From Ectobius pallidus (taxonomy: Eukaryota > Arthropoda > Insecta > Blattodea > Ectobiidae): 64,000 nucleotides of DNA. Where the stretch lies: NCBI GenBank assembly GCA_964059195.1, contig CAXKWD010000001.1:155980532-156044531 (forward strand), written 5' to 3'. The notes under the pieces are model-generated. The model saw nothing but the letters and a program-made list of their open reading frames with translations. It did no database searches and was not told the DNA's origin. Positions 44,857-55,101 of this stretch are shown in pieces; the stretch's first letter is position 1; each line of letters begins with the position of its first letter. Both the position numbers and the translations under genes were made by a program.

Positions 44857-47800
44857 GTGAGGCATAGTCCGGCGAGGTAGATTAATTCTTTGAATTTCAA
44901 GTGGCAACTTTCTCTATGCGATAATTAGGAGAAAAATAGTAGGAATTCATTGTATGTGTTTTGTAAAAAAAATCAGTTTGTAGAATCATGGTGAAAAAAT
45001 TCAGAAAGGTGTGAAAAAGTGTTTTTGATTTTAAGATAACTATCAAAAAGAAAAATACGGGGGGAAAAGAAAAATAGCACGTTAAAATTACGAAGGAAAT
45101 GCTGTCAAAAACGATAAAAAACGGATAGGCCTGATAACTTTTTGCAAGAAAAACCGAAAACTGCTAAAAATCGCGATTTTTCAACATTTTATTGCTCGGC
45201 TTGTATGTATCGTAAAGAGATCTATTCGGGCAGAAATTGTAGCGATCTGTAACACTTACCTGTGGTAAAAATATTATACAAACATAGTCTTAACTTTTGA
45301 GAAAATCGCTGAAATGTGAAAGTGTTTTGCTAAAACGGTTGGCAATCGGGTAAAAATTACTCCACAGTAAAAGTTCAAATCGCGTTTTGTTTGCGAGGTG
45401 TTGTTGCTCTACAGCCCCATTATGAACAAAAGTATCTGACGTATAACTTACATTCACGATCAACTATAGTTAATTACTTATTTAATGTTTGAATTTATAT
45501 AATTATTAAGATTAGTCTGTAAACTACAACCCTAACATGACTATGTGGCGAAATAGGGTTTCCATCTCTGGAGATTAAATAATAATATCAGGAAGTGTAC
45601 TTAATGTTTACATTAAAGGCATGTATTCTATTATATGTATCCGACAGAGGTAATTTGTTGTAAAATCCTGCATTTAGCAGATATAAATTATTAAACTCTA
45701 CAGTCAACAAAACTAGACAAAAGGGTTATGTCGCCCCGAAATCTACTTTCACCCCAAGGTCCTGCAAATCGTTGGGACGGCGTCCAGAATATGGAGTTTT
45801 GTCAGGAGGGGGAAAATTAAATTTTGCTGAGGGGCCCAACCTTTCTCCGTTACGCCACTGACCCTGAAGATAATATAATTCAGGGCTATCCAACTGCAAG
45901 TGCCCCAAGGGCTTTTTTTTTAAAGCGGTTTGGAGAGCCGCATTATAAAATACTTCGTATGCAACTTTATCAGCGAGTTTTAATAGGTACGGTATTAAAA
46001 AAACAACAAAAAAAACTCGTTTGTATTATTATTTTAATTTATTCAAAAAGTATCAAATTACAAAAAAAATTACTGGGAAATTTGAGGATGTTGGTTTTCA
46101 CTAACTAATACATTAATATTAACTTTAATATTTGTTGTTGATAAATGAAGCATATTTCGTATTTGAGGGTAATTTATACATTTAGAGGCCCGCTCTGCGG
46201 ACCTCATGTTGTACAGCCCTGATATAATTTATTGTCTGAAATTCTTTCACAGGATGATGATTTATTAGACAATCTCATTACACAAATGGAAGATGTTCAA
46301 CTGAATCCTAGAGGCAGGTTTCTTCTTGCAATTAGAGGATCCAATGAACGGAGTACAGCACAATCCCTAGCCGAGGAACTGTGGCTCAGTTACAACGTAA
46401 TGGATATTCTGATTCAAATAGACGAAGAACTATACACGTGGATACCCTATAAATCGCCAAACACATGTGGACAAATAGACACATTTCTCATCGCTCACTG
46501 TGAGGAGCTAGATAACTGTGACAGAAATAGATATTGTAGGTCTAATGGGAAGTTTGAGCCTTGTTCCAGCTGCGGCCCTGCCTCAGATTTGTACCCTGCA
46601 AAAATCCCCACGAATTTCCTCGGATGTCCGCTAAGAATAACCGCAATAGATACACCGCCACATCTAGTACTAAAGGGTGAGAATAACACATACGCGGGGT
46701 TGGAAGTGGCATATGTGGAGTATATAATGGCTGCATTGAATATAAGCATCCAGTTTCAAGAAATGCCGGAAGGTAAGCTTATACACTCTTACACAATAGC
46801 ATTTGTATTGATCATAGGCCTTTCTTTCGTTTTCAAATTTTCATCCGAAATACAAATGTTCAGCCCACAGCTCACACTGTAACAAAAATCAGGATGCGTA
46901 GGCCTAAATAGGATTAGATAGCGTGTGTGCATTAATATAGTGGAGCACAGTTGGGATTGCCAAGTATTCCGCATTTCCCGTATTTAGATGATACTTAATA
47001 ATTGCAGCTGTTCCCAATCCATAAGTGGTCCGTTGACTCGATGATAGGGATCCGCAAAGAATGCTGATATGTCTAGCAATATTCTCGTTTTCTAAGGAGT
47101 TTTTTTTTATAAATTTTATCTCAGACTATGCCCGGTTTCTATAAACTCGCAAAATACCTATGGGTAAATTATCCACTGGACCATTTAATTCCAGACACAC
47201 ACACCAAAGTACATAGTGGGGAAAGCAAGCTGGAGATCGAACCGTGGACCTCCAGAACCGAAATCCAGCAAGCTGACAATGAGCTATTGTGAACACTGAA
47301 AACAGATCTTAGTTATCGCAGATGTAATTGTTTCTTCTTATGCTTCCATGTCAATAAGATGTAATTTTGCAATATATATTATACTACTTAGTTCGGAATA
47401 ATATTATCTTCATGTAAATACTATTGTTGTCGAGATCTAATGCGTGAGAGGAAAGAAAAATGAGAAAGCCGAGCCTAGTTTGCAATATTTGCATACTCCG
47501 TGCTACCAAATACCGGTAAATACAGTCATTAGTCTACCGACAATGTATGGTAGCCTATATAAAAACATATATAATAGTAAGCAATTCAATAGCAGTAATG
47601 TAAATAAATACCCTTCACAAATTATCACAATTTCTACCACCGAATGGGTTTAACAAAATACTGATACTGAATAGAGGACTAAAATAGTGTACGGATGTAT
47701 GTGTTGTACGAACTGACTTCGAGTATAAAGGACTATAAATTGTGTTCCCTTACGTGTTTGCGAAAGGTGCAAGAAATCCTGTGAGCATATCATAGACTTA

Positions 47801-50800
47801 ATGGCAACTTACAGGCAGAATTGAAATGTAGATGAACTGACTCCACCAGAGGATTTAAAAGTCATATAACCTTATTCATATTGTCAGTGACTCCACTTAT
47901 TTCTAAATATGTGGGTAAGTCCAGCAATGTTCCGCCAAGTTTTAGGGAAAAAAGCACTGATAATAATAATTATTATTATGTTTTACTTAAAAGAACATCA
48001 TATTGACAAAGATTATCCCATAATATGACTGATTATGATGTTAGGTTAACCACTGGTATGGTATCATTTGTGTACCTAGAATGACCTAGGTACATAATAT
48101 GTTAAAATAACATATTAAAACCTTTTTTTAATACACGCTCTCTAAAGTGGCTGCTTCTTGAACTGCTATTATTTTTGCTTTCTTTATATGCAGAATCATT
48201 GAAAATGAGTGAAAAACTGATCTCATTAGGATTAAAATTAGATAACTTTTACTAAAAACTGCAAATTCAGTCAACTCTGAACAAAACTGTTGAGTTCAAG
48301 GAAATTTTCATCTTATGGAAGAAAGTGAAGCCTTCTGATCTTCAACAGGTGCAGCTACAAGCACTACACTGTGAAACTAGCTGTCTGAAGAAAAGAAAAA
48401 GGATTTAGTTAAAATGCTTCCATTTTTTAAAAAGGAAAGTAATGGTTTTTATGAGAACATTGTGAAGTGAAGTGAAAAAGACACGATGGCAGTTGTGTCA
48501 TTATTTTATGTTAATGCCATTGGACACAAAAAGTTAAATATTTCCAACTCATATTTTGTTTTGTTCTTAAACATACTTACAGTAGTATTATTTCTGTCTG
48601 ACACTGCTCAGAAAGATGCACCGTAGACAGACGAGTCCACTAAAGAAAAATTGTCATGTTAAGGGGTGGTTGTTTATTAGTACACAGGTCTCGGAAGAAG
48701 GAACATCTCTTGTTGCGGTGCCTAACAGACAGTGCTTCAGGTGAGTGCAGTTGTGCGCAAGACTTTTGCAACATGCCTCCGATTCATAGTAAACTGGGAG
48801 GGAGTAAAGTTATTCATTCGCAGACAAGAGAAGTAGTATATAATGTATATAAATATTTTCGGGATGTGAGGGGTCAGCGTGCATCTGTATATAAAAGGGT
48901 TTCAACAGCTACAGGTGTATCCATTAGTACTGTGAAGCGAATCGTGAAAGAGGCCAAAAGTATTGAAGAAGGAGCTTCTAATTCTTTTTCTGCCCCTGAT
49001 AAAGAAAGAATACGTACCTCGAAGAAATCATCTCCTGACAATTTTAACGAAGAAGTAGTCCGACGAACAATTAATAATTTCTATATTGAAGAAAAGCAGA
49101 GACCGACTTTTAAAAAAATACACTCAAGACTAAAAGAAAAAATTGACTTTCAGGGTAGCATCTCTACACTCAGGAAAATTATTTTACATATTGGTTTTCG
49201 GTGGAGGAAAACAAGAAATAATAGAAAAATTCTTGTGGAACAACAGAGAATAAAGTCCCTCAGATGTGCCTATTTAAGGTCTATTCATCAGTATAGGACT
49301 GAAGGGCGTTCAATAGTGTACATGGATGAAACCTACCTTCACACAACACATACTACACCATGTGCCTGGAGTGACGAATCGCTGAGTGGACTCTTCTCGC
49401 CAGTTTCGAAAGGACAACGGCTTATTATAATTCACGCTGGAGGAGAGCATGACTTTGTGCCCAATGCTTATTTGAGATTCATTTCACACAGAAAAACAGG
49501 GGACTATCATGGGGACATGGATTTCAATAACTACGAGCAGTGGCTAAAGGAAAGACTAATTCCAAATCTTTCTCCTCACTCAGTCTTGGTTATTGATAAT
49601 GCCCCTTACCATAACGTGCAGCTGAATAAGCCTCCCACATCGAATTCTCGAAAAGACGTGATGATATCTTGGTTGCAGTCCCACCTTGAAAACGATAATT
49701 TTGAGAAACAAAACTTTCATAGTAAGACAAAAGCTGAAATTTATGAACTAATACTGACACTTAAGCCACAACACCGAAGCTACAAAATCGATCATCTTCT
49801 CCAGCAACATGGCCACGATGTTTTAAGGCTCCCCCCTTATCACCCTGAGCTCAATCCGATAGAACTCATATGGGCTACTGTAAAAAATTGGGTAGCCGAA
49901 AACAATGTGACATTTAAAATGGAAGATGTCATGAAGATTACGGATGAGAAGTTTTCCTCAATATCTGCAGAGGAGTGGAAACGGAGATGTCAGCACGTGA
50001 AGAATATTGAACAGGAATATCTGGAAAGGGAGGGACTCCTGGATGCGGCTCAAGAATTGGTCATTCATTTGGGTGGTGATAGTGATGCTTCTAGTGAGAG
50101 TGATTCGGATGCTAATAATGTTGGTGGTGATGGTGATGATGATGCTGATAGTAATGGTAAAGGGGAAAGACTCTCAGTCTCTGGTGTCACTCCTATGGAA
50201 TAATATCCAGTCCTGTAATTGAGCACAGCGGTAACACCACACTTGGTATGTAGAGTAAATATATTACAGTTCCATACTGTATGTTAGAGTTAAAACATTT
50301 AATGTTAGTGTTATAACATTTAATGAATGAGGTAAAAATATCTGCCAGAGCTGTACTTGGATAGGGATTTGTTTGTAAACACAAACGCTGACTAAAGATA
50401 TATAAGCTACTACTGTCATGATCGGCAGGATGGGAAGGTCTCTGAATTAACCCACACCGCTGGATTCTCTTCTCCTCACTCGCGTTTCGTCGGGGTCAGA
50501 CAGAAATAATACTACTGTACTTACAGTTAGATAAAAAAAATTAATAAAGAAACACACACAAATGAAAGCAAACCCGTAGGCCTATAGTTTTTGTGTTCGT
50601 GTAGCTTTCCATAACTTTTACACTAGTTTTGTATAAGTGTTATAAACATTTTGTTGATTATCTATAAATGACTTGTTTGGCGCTTGACCCATTATTTAAT
50701 TAGATGCCACAATTTGAGACTTGGTAACATCTCAAGCAGCTTTACACTGAATAAGCCAGTAGTTTCTGGCATTGGGCTCAAAATAAAAAAAAGGAATTTT

Positions 50801-53800
50801 TAGGTCCTGCCATTTTGCAAAGTAGTTGTATGTAATTTTACTGATCACTTCTGAAAAAGTAATTTGTACTTGTAATTAAGTAAATTATCTCTCAGGAAAT
50901 TTTAATACAGCCCAATTTTTTTTTTTTTTTTTTTTGTAGTTGTCCTATCAATGATAACAGAATACTATTCAGTGGGATGCTCGAGTTCAAATACAAAATG
51001 TCCAGCAAAAAGTTAGGCCTAGGCTGGAGAAGTTTGGATAGGCTCAGCCTTACAGCCTTAACAGAGGCTTTGTCCTTGTTGTTTATGGTAAATTAAGGTA
51101 ATAATGGATAAATTTCTAGGTAATTCAAATAGGAAGTCTATCTATTAAATCTTGTAAATGTAAACTAAAGAATATCATTGGAGGAAACAGAGTACTTACT
51201 TACTCAATGGAAATAGACAATTCCTAAGCAAGTTAAAGGAATATTATCTATTTTACGGAACACGGAGGTTCATTGCCGCACTTACCTTTGCCTGAAATTG
51301 TTTGGAATACACATTGTTTTTCCTCCCCCATGCTTGTAAGATTTCTAGCCCATTTCTTTCTCCATGATTTAATTACCCTTACTACACCCGGTGACGAGTA
51401 CAGAGTATGAAGCTTGTCGTTATACAGTTTTCTCCAGTTCCCATTTTCATCTCTCTTAGGCCAAAATATTTATTTTCCTAAGCACCCTGTTTTCGAATAC
51501 TCTCAGATTATGTTCTTCCCGAAGAGTAAGCGACCATGTCTCACAGCCATATAATACAACCAGCAGGATAATTGTCTTATAGTGTACATCCAATAAAATT
51601 GTTTGGAATACACATTGTATGAACAATAAAATAATAACACAACCATACACTGCATTCTTACTCCAAAGAAACATCGCTTTTATTCTGTTAATATGTTTTC
51701 AGGTAATGCTGTTGAGGCTCGAACAACAGCCCTGAGTTCAGTATCATCAGGCATGACAGATATCATATTTGGTGGCTTTCCTCTGCATCCCTTGGGAATA
51801 TCCTTTGCAGACTATACAGTGTCATACCTGGGAGATGTTCTGAAATGGTATGTCCCTTGCGGCTTCCCTTATTCACGGATGGAGAAAGTAGCAACAATAT
51901 TCTCGGTGACAGTATGGTTGACAGTGGCATTGGTGTTCTTCATGGCAGTCATCACCATGCGAATAGCAGCTAAAAACGATGCTGCTATTTACAGACAAAT
52001 AACTGGGTGTGTGTTTGTTGTTTGGGCATTAATATTAGGTGTGTCAGCTCCTGAAATGCCATGGACGCCAATCCTGAGATCTGTATTCATATCCATGGTT
52101 TGGTATTGCTTTGCAATCAGTATGGTATTCCAGACTTACTTTACCAGCATTTTAGTGGACCCAGGAGTGACTGATCAGATTTCATCCTCAGAAGAGCTGT
52201 ATCGATCTGGGCTTCTGTACCATTTTGATGATGATCTTGATGACTTTATCAATGTATCAATACCTGAGTACCACAGTCAGATTCCTCTTCGCAGAGTACC
52301 CTGCCGCCACAAGAACAAATGTCTCCTAGACTATTTCACAAGCCAATCCATTACTACAATATGCTTTAATCTGCACACTGAATTCTTCATAAGGGCAGGA
52401 CTACCAATGGGCAGTTCTATACCACAGGTTTGTATTTACAGTACCTATCACTTCTAACAATATAGCCTAAGTATAAATGAAATGATTACTCTAAGTAGTT
52501 AACAAAAGGGGCACTTGTAAATAGGCTAAAATTAAAAATGGAAGTAGGGACTACATTTCATGTAAATTGTTGAGAATAAGGACCTGAAGCAGTGGCATAA
52601 CTGGGAGCCATGCAGATCTGTGTTGTGGGGGGAGCCTGAGGTCAAAGAGGGCTCAAAATGAAAATCAAAAGAAGGAATGTAAATAGGTTGTCATAATAAA
52701 GGTAAAAACATGCAAAACAGTAAAAGAAAAAAGTTTGCAAGTTTGAGTGAACATGCCGGAATGTGTCAACTATCTGCGAACAGAGTACTGAAAAATTTGT
52801 TCTGAAATATAACAACAACCAGTTGTCTTTCGCTGACGAGTTGCTAATAATGCTTTTAGAGAGAGATTATTTTTGCAATGTGCCGAGAAATGCATGGTCT
52901 GTGCAGTGGCCTGGAAGCAAGTCGTCAGCTGGTAAAGGTTCATGTACATAACCCCTCAATTCAAGCGCACACATTTCTGAGTTAATCCTACAGTTAGAAT
53001 AATCACCACCTTTGTCATAGAAGACGTTGAAAAGATCTCTATCTACCGCCAAACATTTCTGACATCTTTTAAGAAAGTTTGCATTTACATGCACTAATTC
53101 CCCTTGTGAAATTGCTGAATTTTCTCCACTTATGTTCCCTTTCAGTTCTTCAATAAGGGTTATTCTTACACACTTTATTCTTTAACTTCCCCCAAAAATA
53201 AAAATCACATAGGCTACAGTAAGATCTGGAGGTCTTGCTGGCCTATCTTCAAACACTTCTTCAATTAAATTGCATTTTTTGAACAAGACTCTGCTACAAC
53301 GCATACTGCAGATCTCTTGTTAGATTTAGATAACCTCTCTAATTTCTCAAAGCCATGTTCTGTGTCATGCCAAAGCCCTATGTGAATACTATAAACAATA
53401 TTGTTAAGAGAACTGAATTGCATATTGTGATGAATTCAGAGTAATATTTTCAGAAATTATGTAATTTTTCAAGGGAAGGGATGGTTTGTTTGAATTTTAA
53501 TGTTAAATGTGTTACTTTCCGGGTTGTAGTGGGCACATGCAAAATTTTGTGCAAATTGACTTGTATAGGAAACATAAATACATAGGCTATTTTTTATATA
53601 TTTGATTTATAGTATTTATAATACACAATTTTCTTCTGAGGATTGCTGGGCAATATAACCAAACTAGCACTGACTAAGTTAGGCTCAGCACCTATCAAAG
53701 TGAATGAGTGAATGAATGTATGTGTGTGTTAGTGGGTTATTGATAGATTGGATGTGTGAGTAAGCAAGCTTATCGCTGATTCCATGTCCTACAAGCCTCT

Positions 53801-55101
53801 GAGAAAATATATCTAACCAGTGTTTATTTTTTCTGGGGATACACATACCCCTTAAAGATTTATCCAGTTTCATGCAGGAGAAAATAATTAATTTCCACAA
53901 TTTTGAAATCTGGAGACATTTGTGCCAAACAAAATAACAAAAGTGATTATACAAATCATTCGCATTAAAGTAGCTATTTTTAGTGTTACGTTCGTTAACT
54001 ATGATTTTTCAAGAGGTGGGGCCTGACAATAGCACTGCGATCGAGAAAACAAGTGAGCACTACATCACCGCTGCAATAGTAACCAAGACTACATAGCTGA
54101 TGTTACTGAATCAACATTAGAGCTTTTTTTAAATCCCTTTCCTTTATGCTTCAAATTGTATTTATTTACATTAATGTTACTGCACATGTTGTTCTGTCTC
54201 TGGCTATTCTGCAGTTGTTTTTCATGTTTTAAATTATATGTGCCCTTGTAAAAATGACTTCACTTATATACATGTCAGATGATCAGCAATATCCCATATT
54301 AGTTCCAAAGTTGGTCCCAAACCTGTCAGGCCCTAACTCTCGAAAATAGAGGTAAGTTATAGCTAGCTATTTTTCATTTTAACTTTAGCGTCTTCTGGTG
54401 AAAGGTGTAAGAGACCTTGTGAGTGTATCATAGACTAAATTGCAGCTTACGGGTAAAATTGATGTGTACAAACTGAATCCATCTCAGAGGACTTAAATTA
54501 GTATAACCTTACGCATTTTGTGTGATTCCACTTTCTTTTTAAATATGTGGGTAAGTTTGGCCATGTTCTATTAAGTCAGAAGTGAGAGTACACCTTAAAT
54601 CTTTTTTAGGGGAAAAAAAACTCTCTACCTAACCAAAGTGATTCTACAGAATCTTAAATTGAAAAAGTCCTGCACATTAGGGTTCAGCTTACTGATATGT
54701 AATAGACTAAAAGTCTTACATTGACAACTATGACTGTTTACTAGAAATTATCTTTCCAGGTATGTAATCTTCAGGAAGATATATACACTCTACAGTTCAC
54801 CATGTATCTTGCAAAGGGAAGTCCCCTAGTAAATCCAATCAACTTTGCAATCAGAAGAGTAACAGAAGCAGGTTTGCTGGATAAACTGTCTCGTGACCGC
54901 AAAGCAGAGTGGAGATACCTGAACTGGTCTCATGAAGTCATGACATTAGATTCTATTTACAATGTCAATGGTGATATTGTTGGTTATTTTGTCTTCTCTT
55001 TGGGACACTTGCAAGTAGCTTTCTATGTTTTGCTTATGGGTCTTGGTGCAAGTTTTGTGCTTGTACTGCTGGAAATGTTATTAGGCCTACTGTACAAATA
55101 G
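44545..55101 (+). CDS. Divergent ionotropic receptor (IR), four coding exons, 632 aa
   Basis: Joined exons: 44545-44856, 46253-46772, 51703-52427 and 54760-55101. All junctions are GT-AG and in phase (0, 1, 0). IRs are variant ionotropic glutamate receptors that act as ligand-gated cation channels in chemosensory neurons, generally with co-receptors such as IR25a/IR8a. Residues 1-17 form a signal peptide (MEIILFFVVLQFLQTTG). Residues ~18-220 are the N-terminal region. The S1 half of the ligand-binding domain starts near GCPLRITAIDTPPH and GLEVAYVEYIM, and continues over the 2-3 junction. Hydrophobic segments lie at about 340-362 (M1), 379-392 (pore), 400-428 (M3, FAISMVFQTYFTSIL) and 601-626 (M4). 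S2 lies between M3 and M4. I predict membrane topology only from hydrophobicity. No stop or frameshift is present, so the gene looks functional despite several transposons in its introns. It belongs to the divergent IR class rather than the conserved co-receptors; the ligand cannot be inferred. Confidence 0.85.
44857..46252 (+). other. IR intron 1
   Basis: 1,396 bp. The part 44880-45880 has A-rich low-complexity sequence and, at 45848-45868, a CAGTGGCGTAACGG-like end on the minus strand that may be a second hAT remnant. An hAT MITE fills 45881-46221, just before the acceptor. Confidence 0.7.
45881..46221. mobile_element. hAT-type MITE, 341 bp, 8-bp target duplication, next to IR exon 2
   Basis: The ends CAGGGCTATCCAACTGC and, in complement, CAGGGCTGTACAACATG form short imperfect inverted repeats. 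The perfect duplication ATATAATT lies at 45873-45880 and 46222-46229. Only 23 nt (46230-46252) separate the duplication from exon 2. That leaves a CTGAAAT possible branch site and a short ATTCTTTCACAG acceptor tract. Confidence 0.88.
46253..46772 (+). CDS. IR exon 2 (codons 105-277 plus one base)
   Basis: Begins GATGATGATTTATTAG after TTTCACAG and ends CCGGAAG before GTAAGC. Encodes most of the N-terminal domain, including a Cys-rich stretch (CEELDNCDRNRYC, CSSC), and the first part of S1. Confidence 0.85.
47215..47300 (-). repeat. tRNA-like SINE head, minus strand
   Basis: In reverse complement: ATAGCTCATTGTCAGCTTGC (A-box-like) and CCACGGTTCGATCTCCAG (B-box). No body was recognised. Confidence 0.45.
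47756..47965 (+). repeat. Intronic repeat shared with 54393-54625
   Basis: GAAAGGTGCAAGAAATCCTG, ATCATAGACTTAATGGCAAC and TAAATATGTGGGTAAGT have counterparts in the same order in intron 3 (about three quarters identical by eye). This indicates either a dispersed repeat or an old internal duplication. Confidence 0.6.
48580..50517 (+). mobile_element. Intact Tc1/mariner-type transposon (DD88E), 1,938 bp
   Basis: The terminal inverted repeats at 48580-48602 and 50495-50517 are perfect over 23 bp, starting CAGTAGTATTATTTCTGTCT. TA dinucleotides flank the element at 48578-48579 and 50518-50519, the target duplication of the IS630/Tc1/mariner superfamily. It holds one uninterrupted transposase gene in the sense direction of the host IR gene. 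Identical ends and an intact gene suggest a recent and possibly still active insertion. Confidence 0.93.
48773..50203 (+). CDS. DD88E transposase of the Tc1/mariner superfamily, 476 aa
   Basis: It catalyses cut-and-paste transposition at TA sites through an RNase-H-like DDE fold. I choose ATG 48773 (MPPIHSKLGG); an in-frame ATG at 48656 would add 39 residues of Cys/Arg-rich sequence without family resemblance. An N-terminal helix-turn-helix region spans about residues 15-65 (TREVVYNVYKYF and GVSISTVKRIVKEA), with a second DNA-binding part to about 150. The catalytic residues are D185 (YMDET), D275 (VIDNAPYHN) and E364 (LNPIELIW). Their spacing is 89 residues between the Ds and 88 between D and E, against about 34 in classic Tc1/mariner. 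The extra ~54 residues (about 287-345) form a charged helical insertion. The C-terminus (435-465) is very acidic with Asp/Ser repeats. The length exceeds the usual ~340 because of insertion and tail. The frame is complete. Confidence 0.88.
   Translation: MPPIHSKLGGSKVIHSQTREVVYNVYKYFRDVRGQRASVYKRVSTATGVSISTVKRIVKEAKSIEEGASNSFSAPDKERIRTSKKSSPDNFNEEVVRRTINNFYIEEKQRPTFKKIHSRLKEKIDFQGSISTLRKIILHIGFRWRKTRNNRKILVEQQRIKSLRCAYLRSIHQYRTEGRSIVYMDETYLHTTHTTPCAWSDESLSGLFSPVSKGQRLIIIHAGGEHDFVPNAYLRFISHRKTGDYHGDMDFNNYEQWLKERLIPNLSPHSVLVIDNAPYHNVQLNKPPTSNSRKDVMISWLQSHLENDNFEKQNFHSKTKAEIYELILTLKPQHRSYKIDHLLQQHGHDVLRLPPYHPELNPIELIWATVKNWVAENNVTFKMEDVMKITDEKFSSISAEEWKRRCQHVKNIEQEYLEREGLLDAAQELVIHLGGDSDASSESDSDANNVGGDGDDDADSNGKGERLSVSGVTPME
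50520..51190 (+). other. IR intron 2, unannotated part
   Basis: AT-rich with a poly-T run at about 50917-50935. Nothing recognised. Confidence 0.45.
51191..51595 (-). pseudogene. LINE polymerase tail, minus strand, with internal deletion and filler
   Basis: On the minus strand, LYGCETWSLTLREEHNLRVF, ENRVLRKI and the downstream GPKRDENG/NDKLH-like part precede the family's 3' tail (complement of ACTTACTTACTCAATGG at 51194). Compared with the copies at 28155-28625 and 59250-59717, about 200 bp are missing. They are replaced by a 23-bp sequence at 51295-51317 that is identical to 51596-51618 just outside the LINE. Confidence 0.7.
51703..52427 (+). CDS. IR exon 3 (S1 end, M1, pore, M3, S2 start)
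   Basis: Starts GTAATGCTGTTGAGG after TTTTCAG. Combined with the G of exon 2 it gives Gly278. Ends CCACAG before GTTTGT, in phase 0. It encodes residues 278-519, including the channel region. Confidence 0.88.
52990..53290 (-). pseudogene. Mariner-like transposase C-terminal remnant
   Basis: On the minus strand: RPARPPDLTV, then a frame break, LIEELKGNISGENSAIS, LVHVNANFLKRCQKCLAVDR and KGGDY. This matches the part of mariner-like transposases from the W-(A/P)-RSPDL-PLD motif to the end (helix with LK--I, R-R--C-----G-H). It is badly decayed. Confidence 0.55.
54393..54625 (+). repeat. Intronic repeat shared with 47756-47965
   Basis: GAAAGGTGTAAGAGACCTTG, ATCATAGACTAAATTGCAGC and TAAATATGTGGGTAAGTTTGG follow the order of the intron 2 copy. 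Confidence 0.6.
54760..55101 (+). CDS. IR exon 4 (end of S2, M4, C-terminus)
   Basis: Starts GTATGTAATCTTCAG after CTTTCCAG in phase 0. It encodes QFTMYLAKGSPLVNPINFAI, a typical end of S2, then M4 (LQVAFYVLLMGLGASFVLVL) and a very short cytoplasmic end. Stop at 55099-55101. Confidence 0.88.
   Translation, partial: VCNLQEDIYTLQFTMYLAKGSPLVNPINFAIRRVTEAGLLDKLSRDRKAEWRYLNWSHEVMTLDSIYNVNGDIVGYFVFSLGHLQVAFYVLLMGLGASFVLVLLEMLLGLLYK

Larger units (their letters stand above)
46773..51702 (+). other. IR intron 2, expanded by transposons
   Basis: 4,930 bp. It contains a tRNA-like minus segment (47215-47300), a ~200-bp repeat shared with intron 3 (47756-47965), the intact DD88E transposon (48580-50517), a poly-T run near 50916 and a rearranged LINE tail (51191-51595). 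The acceptor TATGTTTTCAG is good. Confidence 0.75.
52428..54759 (+). other. IR intron 3
   Basis: 2,332 bp with a minus-strand transposase remnant (52990-53290), a CAGTGGCATAACTGGG-like hAT-end motif near 52590 and the repeat at 54393-54625. The acceptor is TTATCTTTCCAG. Confidence 0.7.

Noticed and set aside
45700..45870. Second hAT element in IR intron 1 (CAGTGGCGTAACGG end, minus)
   Set aside because: Only one end recognised and no duplication, so I mention it only within the intron entry.
48656..48772. In-frame 39-codon extension of the transposase
   Set aside because: Cys/Arg-rich without family resemblance. The ATG at 48773 gives a start fitting the helix-turn-helix domain; the extension is probably 5' UTR.
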